A stretch of DNA of 9,893 nt, taken from positions 1-9,893 of the forward strand of contig JABHNP010000281.1 of assembly GCA_018694455.1 (NCBI GenBank). Direction: 5' to 3'. Shown piece after piece: positions 5,716 to 9,893 of this stretch. Each line of letters opens with the position of its first letter. Position 1 is the first letter of the stretch. The notes under the pieces were generated by a model. That model did no database searches, was not told where the DNA came from, and worked only from the letters and a program-made list of their open reading frames with translations. The translations under genes were made by a program, and so were the position numbers. This DNA comes from Planctomycetaceae bacterium (GTDB taxonomy: Bacteria; Planctomycetota; Planctomycetia; Pirellulales; UBA1268).

Positions 5716-5979
5716 CTCAGAAGACTCTTCCGCCGAATTCGTTCGTGCATTTTCAGTCTGCTCAAGCATTCGCACGCCAACTGTAACGGCCGTTATCGCT
5801 ATCGCAGAAACCCAGCCTACACCTAATCCCATGGCTATGCGAAGGCAAATAAGGCCGCCAGCCTCGTCCCTCACCCCAGCCAGCAAGCCCGCAAGGCCAA
5901 GGAGTAGTACAATCACCACCGGGAGCAAAAGTCCAAAAACAACAGACCACGCGAGCACACGGTGTAAAACAGAAAACAT
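5704..5979 (-). CDS. Small two-helix membrane protein of unknown function
   Basis: The product has 91 residues with two strong hydrophobic segments: about 5-36 (VLHRVLAWSVVFGLLLPVV onward, Leu/Val/Gly-rich) and about 44-70 (ICLRIAMGLGVGWVSAIAI onward). A polar tail rich in Glu, Ser and Lys ends in EKKV. AAGGA lies 11 bases before the ATG, a little far but usable. The pattern looks like a real inner-membrane protein rather than a chance frame, because hydrophobic and charged parts are cleanly separated. An overlapping frame starting at 5989 gives a mixed, unlikely protein. I do not recognise a family. It diverges from the hydrolase gene and its 3' end faces the structured element at 5446-5681. 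Topology would put the tail and start on the same side of the membrane. Confidence 0.6.
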   Translation of the reverse strand: MFSVLHRVLAWSVVFGLLLPVVIVLLLGLAGLLAGVRDEAGGLICLRIAMGLGVGWVSAIAITAVTVGVRMLEQTENARTNSAEESSEKKV

Positions 5980-6017
5980 GAAGTGTCAAATCCTTGCGGC
6001 ATTAGGCGACCCATGTG

Positions 6018-6068
6018 CCGACAGTGTAACAAGTGATGATTTATACTAATCAGACCGATCTATAAGAA
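6018..6068. promoter_or_regulatory. Candidate overlapping divergent promoters
   Basis: Plus strand: CCGACA (6018-6023) and TATACT (6042-6047), 18 bases apart, pointing to the hydrolase gene. Minus strand: TTCTTA (6063-6068) and TATAAA (6040-6045), 17 bases apart, pointing to the membrane protein. The two -10 boxes share bases 6042-6045, so polymerase could not hold both at once. The -10 matches are good (five of six each) and the -35 matches are modest. Confidence 0.35.
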
Positions 6069-6134
6069 TAGCCCGTAGGCGCTCACGGACGACTGTCCCG
6101 CTTTCCTCGAGCATCTCAATACGCTACTAGAATA

Positions 6135-8531
6135 ATGCTTCACTTTTTCTTAACGTCAACCCGCGAAATTCTCGGATCATTGACCACTCGGATTTCACCG
6201 TATTTCTGCATAGTTTTGCTCGCCTTTGCTTCCCCGAGCCCTTCTGCAGCTGATCGTGTCACTCTTGACGACGGGCGTGTTCTCGAAGGCACAATAGCGC
6301 TTCTTCCCGGGATCAGCGTTGACCCCCGAGGCAACGAAGACGCTGGGTCGACTGTTGTCATGTGTGACAATGGCCTGACGAGGACTTTTATCTCAAAGAA
6401 GCGTATTATTGGTGCAGCTGACGAAAGCGGCAATCAATCTGAAGAAGAAATCAATGTATTCCAGCGCGTGCCAGACAGCGGTCGCCGCCTATCAAGTATT
6501 GGCACCGTTGTATCCTCAACCCCGTTCGATGATTTTGGGCGACGTGTTATCACACTTTCAACACCAGCCGGTCTCCTCGACCTCGTACAAGGCATTACCA
6601 AAATAACACCTCGTTGGATTTCGGTGGAGGGCCTTATCACCGAACATCCACTGCGTCTCGACATGCGTATTGCTACATCATCCGTGCCTCGAGACACACT
6701 CCGCCGTATTGTTGAAAAGCAAATTGATGCTCGGGATGTTGACGAACGACTTCAGTTTGTTCGGCTTCTTATCCAAAGCGCGAGGTACAAAGAAGCAGGC
6801 CTCGAACTTCATCGTGTCATTGAGGACTTCCCGTCTCTGAAAAGTCTTCGGAGTCAACGAAATAACATCGCAAACCTTGCGGCAAACCAACTGCTTGAAG
6901 AGATCATGCTACGGCAGCGTTCCGGGCAAGACCGCTTGGTACTTACACTCCTTGAAAACTTCTCTTCCGAAGATGGGAATGGCGAACTTCTCCAAGCCGT
7001 CAAGGAGCTCCGGGATGAGTACCGGGGACGCCTTGACCGAGCGAACAGCCTTGTGGCCCAACTACAAGTACTTACTGAACGCTTGCCTGACACACGTGAC
7101 CGTCAACTGGCTGGAAACGTAATCCGGCAGATCAGCACCGAACTGACGTTTGAAAGCCTGAGACGTCTGTCCGTCTATCAACGCATCGGTTCAGATGGGC
7201 AGTTACCACCCGAACAAGCTCTCGCCTTAGCCATTACCGGATGGCTTGGCGGAGCAGACTCCTCCCAGATCAATCTCAAACTCGCAATCTCTACAGCCAG
7301 TGTGTCTGATCTCCTCCGACAGTATCTGGTTTCGGAACAATCAGAAGAACGACTTGAGATACGGCAACGACTCGACGCTGAAGAAGCCTTCGATCCAAAA
7401 ACTGTAGCCGCTGTCGCTGCCCATATGGTTCGGCCAGCCGCGCCATCAGGCGTCCATGACGATGGATTTTTCGATATTAAAGTACCAGTGCAACCTCGCG
7501 AGCTAGAAAACAGCGTAGCCCGGCGGTGCCTGGTGCAGCTACCTCCGGAGTACGATGCAAGGCGACGCTACCCAGTCATTATCTCCCTACACTCTGCCTC
7601 TACCACACCTCTGCAGCAAATCGAATGGTGGGCTGGAGCACCGTCTACTGAGGGTCGACGAGAGGGCCAAGCCGGGCGGCATGGCACCATCATTGTTGCA
7701 CCAGAATGGGCCACCAAAACACAAGTCGGATATCGTTACTCCGCAAAAGAACACTCTGTAGTTCTCTCCGCTTTACGCGAAGTTTCCCGACAATTTTCTG
7801 TTGACTCTGATCGGGTGTATCTGTCCGGCCACTCTATGGGCGGCGACGCTGCATGGGATATCGGCCTCGCACACCCTGACCTGTGGGCGGGTCTCATCTC
7901 CGTATCCGGAAAAGCGGGGCGATATGTTCACCACTACCACCAAAACGCGAAACGACTCCCAATCTATATTGTGTGTGGTGGGCTTGACCACAATACTTTT
8001 TCTACAAATGAAATGGACCTCGACCGTTATCTAAAAAAAGGTTTCGATCTTACCTATGTCGAATACCGAGGCCGTGGCCATGAACACTTCTCTGACGAAC
8101 TATTGAAAATTTTTGACTGGATAAGCCGTCGAACCAGGACCAAATTCCCAAAAGAAATTGATGCTGTAAGCATGCGTCCTTGGGATCGTCTGTTCTGGTG
8201 GATTGAAATGGATTCTCCACCACAGCGCACGATGGTAATGCCAAGCGACTGGCCCCCAACACAATTCGGGCGACCTTTTGCACTCTCAGCAAAAGTTACC
8301 GCCCTTAATAGAGTCACAGCGAGATGTGGTGCTGAAGAAGTACGTGTCTGGTTGTCACCGGAGATCGTAGACTTTCAACGACCGTTGACTATCAACATAG
8401 GGACGCGGCGAATCCATCAAGGAGAGATATCTCCTGATATAGACACGCTCCTCGAAGACCTACGAAGTCGATGCGACTACCAGCACCCATTTTGGGCCGT
8501 TGTCACAAATAAACCCTCGCCCTCACAATGA
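6135..8531 (+). CDS. Large secreted alpha/beta hydrolase (esterase/peptidase-like) with planctomycete-type N-terminal region
   Basis: The product has 798 residues. Residues 1-39 form a signal peptide with a long n-region, hydrophobic core YFCIVLLAFA and probable cleavage after PSAA, so export is expected. Residues 40-170 are beta-rich (RVTLDDGRVLEGTI, GLTRTFISKKRI, FDDFGRRVITLSTPAG) and resemble a region I recall only from planctomycetes. Residues about 185-430 are charged and helical, with TPR-like helices near 200-235. The alpha/beta hydrolase domain spans about 445-665: strand YPVIISLHSAS, nucleophile elbow GHSMGG with Ser567, probable acid Asp618 in GGLDHN, and probable base His649 in GRGHEHF. 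This complete triad points to an esterase of the PHB-depolymerase/feruloyl-esterase type; the substrate is unknown. A C-terminal beta-rich piece (about 670-798) follows. No ribosome site is visible before the ATG, so the start is chosen for the signal peptide. A peptidase of the prolyl-oligopeptidase group is a less likely alternative. Confidence 0.88.
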   Translation: MLHFFLTSTREILGSLTTRISPYFCIVLLAFASPSPSAADRVTLDDGRVLEGTIALLPGISVDPRGNEDAGSTVVMCDNGLTRTFISKKRIIGAADESGNQSEEEINVFQRVPDSGRRLSSIGTVVSSTPFDDFGRRVITLSTPAGLLDLVQGITKITPRWISVEGLITEHPLRLDMRIATSSVPRDTLRRIVEKQIDARDVDERLQFVRLLIQSARYKEAGLELHRVIEDFPSLKSLRSQRNNIANLAANQLLEEIMLRQRSGQDRLVLTLLENFSSEDGNGELLQAVKELRDEYRGRLDRANSLVAQLQVLTERLPDTRDRQLAGNVIRQISTELTFESLRRLSVYQRIGSDGQLPPEQALALAITGWLGGADSSQINLKLAISTASVSDLLRQYLVSEQSEERLEIRQRLDAEEAFDPKTVAAVAAHMVRPAAPSGVHDDGFFDIKVPVQPRELENSVARRCLVQLPPEYDARRRYPVIISLHSASTTPLQQIEWWAGAPSTEGRREGQAGRHGTIIVAPEWATKTQVGYRYSAKEHSVVLSALREVSRQFSVDSDRVYLSGHSMGGDAAWDIGLAHPDLWAGLISVSGKAGRYVHHYHQNAKRLPIYIVCGGLDHNTFSTNEMDLDRYLKKGFDLTYVEYRGRGHEHFSDELLKIFDWISRRTRTKFPKEIDAVSMRPWDRLFWWIEMDSPPQRTMVMPSDWPPTQFGRPFALSAKVTALNRVTARCGAEEVRVWLSPEIVDFQRPLTINIGTRRIHQGEISPDIDTLLEDLRSRCDYQHPFWAVVTNKPSPSQ

Positions 8532-8540
8532 GTACTTTCA

Positions 8541-8552
8541 GGCAGAACTGCC
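8541..8552. terminator. Possible shared terminator hairpin between convergent genes
   Basis: GGCAG-AA-CTGCC is a perfect palindrome in the 31-base gap between two convergent stop codons. ATGAG upstream and CTCAT downstream could extend it around an internal loop. A short T-rich run (TTATTTT) follows on the plus strand only. Position favours a terminator; the stem itself is short. Confidence 0.35.
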
Positions 8553-8562
8553 CTCATTAGAC

Positions 8563-9893
8563 TTATTTTGCAGCAGTTTCCTTATTCTGATCACTTGCCG
8601 ACGCTGATGGCAGGGTAATACCGCCTAGAAACCAGCCGTCATCCAGGTTTTTCATCACAAAACCAGTTGTACCAAAATATTTTTCAATAAGAGTGAAATC
8701 GGGCAGCGTACTTCCATCAATTTTCTGATCACGAACACTACCTGGTTCTCCATCACCCAGAAGGCTGTTGAGAAGTTGGCCTGTCACACTTTTTGACTTT
8801 GGCATTGAACCACGTTTTAACATTTCGAATGCCGGGCGTATCGACTCGCCAGAACGACCAAAGCCCCATAGAATCGACGGTGAAGGATACAGTTTTTTAA
8901 GAACGGTATTCATTGTTTTGTAGTCCGCCATATTCGCAAGAGACTCACTATCGCTGGTAGCAAGCACTCGCTCAAGAATATCTCTGTGTGATGCAATCAG
9001 CAAATGACCATGGGCAACAGTCACCGCTGAATGGGGCAAGAGCTTTTCCTCCTTTTCACGCAGTCGGCGGCGTCGAGCATCACCGCTATCCTCCTCTTGA
9101 TCCGCATGTGCAACGATACCACCAGGAGTTTCTATCTCAAGCGTAGGAATCTCCATTGAACGGTCAATGAGTTCCCAGATAACAATACCATTTGACTTAA
9201 TCCGCCGCATATCCGGATCGGTGGCCATGCTTTTCCCAACCGTGGCAGCAACCTTCTCCGGATCAATCGCCTCGATCGCAATTACAAGTCTGTCGCTATC
9301 AACGTCTATTGGTTCCTCAAAGTCACCAATAAGCGTCACCTTTTTCCCCAAGCACGCAACGAGGTCTGCCTCGACGTCGATCTGCGGACCATCAGGATCC
9401 TCTTTCAATGACGCAATGACATCATCAAAGACACCTTTCTCGCCGACAACATCATCGACTAATGATTCGGCCGACTGAAAAGCCGTCTGAATATCCCACT
9501 TCAAAGAAGACCAGCTTGATACTCCGGCAGGGACCCAGTCGAACGGCTGAATCTCCTCACTATCAGGAAACCGAAGCATGCGGGCAGCAAGGTCGTATCG
9601 ATCTACTGACAGAGGGTCTCGTCCGGGCAGTGGTGGGGCATAGACAATCGTCTGATGACGCATTTGGAAAGGTCCATCATCAAACATGATTGCTCCACCC
9701 ATCGCTTTGACCGCGTCAAATCCCTGACGACCAAGTATCTCAACGTAGTCCGGCCCTTTCTGCCGTTTGTTCGTTGGGTGAGCTGATTTATAGGCAGCAG
9801 CAAATGCAAAGGGATTAATGTACCAACGCAACTTAGAGTTCTCAGGGCCAAGGCCTTTAAGCGATCCCTTGCTGACATTCTTAAATTGTTCTG
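8563..9893 (-). CDS. Conserved planctomycete-type protein of unknown function, 5' part outside window
   Basis: The frame is open from the stop at 8563-8565 to the right edge with no stop, giving 442 visible residues. The TTG at 9829-9831 is not the start, because similar-looking coding sequence continues upstream of it (SKGSLKGLGPENSKLRWYI), so the N-terminus lies outside. Visible features are a WYINPFAFAAAYKSA segment, GRQGFDAVKAMGGAIMF, a VYAPPLPG strand, FDWVPAGVSSWSSLKWD, a GEKGVFDDVIASLKEDPDGPQID stretch, LVACLGKKVTLIGD, then two further strand-helix units ending TVAHGHLLIASHRDILERVL. A very charged insert (SGDARRRRLREKEEK) lies between. I recall this family from planctomycetes as a hypothetical protein, and its repeated strand-helix layout is reminiscent of DUF3352-type envelope proteins. 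I see no catalytic motif. Export is likely by analogy but cannot be shown without the N-terminus. It converges on the secreted hydrolase. Confidence 0.85.
   Translation of the reverse strand, partial: EQFKNVSKGSLKGLGPENSKLRWYINPFAFAAAYKSAHPTNKRQKGPDYVEILGRQGFDAVKAMGGAIMFDDGPFQMRHQTIVYAPPLPGRDPLSVDRYDLAARMLRFPDSEEIQPFDWVPAGVSSWSSLKWDIQTAFQSAESLVDDVVGEKGVFDDVIASLKEDPDGPQIDVEADLVACLGKKVTLIGDFEEPIDVDSDRLVIAIEAIDPEKVAATVGKSMATDPDMRRIKSNGIVIWELIDRSMEIPTLEIETPGGIVAHADQEEDSGDARRRRLREKEEKLLPHSAVTVAHGHLLIASHRDILERVLATSDSESLANMADYKTMNTVLKKLYPSPSILWGFGRSGESIRPAFEMLKRGSMPKSKSVTGQLLNSLLGDGEPGSVRDQKIDGSTLPDFTLIEKYFGTTGFVMKNLDDGWFLGGITLPSASASDQNKETAAK

Overview
This window most likely comes from a planctomycete of the Pirellulaceae type. 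The evidence is the protein families, since no marker gene is present. The DUF4912 protein with a Rho_N-like start, the tetratricopeptide protein ending in RNA polymerase alpha-CTD modules, the large secreted alpha/beta hydrolase and the protein cut by the right edge all look like conserved planctomycete proteins as I remember them. Base composition is moderate, near half G+C. I see no defence system, prophage, CRISPR array, transposase gene or resistance gene. These are mostly lineage-conserved housekeeping or envelope genes.

Layout. Positions 1-747 (minus) hold the first 249 codons of a lipoprotein with a transglutaminase-like fold whose catalytic residues appear lost. It runs off the left edge. 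Upstream of it, 852-1694 (minus) is kdsA, the Kdo-8-phosphate synthase of lipopolysaccharide synthesis. The gene-free stretch 1695-2334 contains a striking 100-base cloverleaf-like palindrome (2065-2164). It is followed by a tRNA-Thr with anticodon CGT (2335-2408, plus). Next come two co-oriented genes: a TPR protein with two C-terminal alpha-CTD modules (2499-3863) and a Rho_N-like/DUF4912/Ig-like protein (4093-5310).

The non-coding gap 5311-5703 holds the least explained item: a 236-base segment (5446-5681) bounded by a perfect 13-base inverted repeat. Further nested complementary segments run along its length, so it could be an undescribed structured RNA or a miniature mobile/foldback element. 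A small two-helix membrane protein (5704-5979, minus) and the 798-residue secreted hydrolase (6135-8531, plus) diverge from a shared promoter region. The hydrolase converges on a planctomycete-type conserved protein of unknown function (8563-9893, minus) that is cut by the right edge.

How the parts relate. kdsA and the lipoprotein may share a transcript and both concern the envelope. The TPR/alpha-CTD and Rho_N/DUF4912 genes are neighbours, and each carries a module known from the transcription machinery, which suggests but does not prove a regulatory role. Promoters, terminators and RNA folds were judged by eye and are low to moderate confidence.
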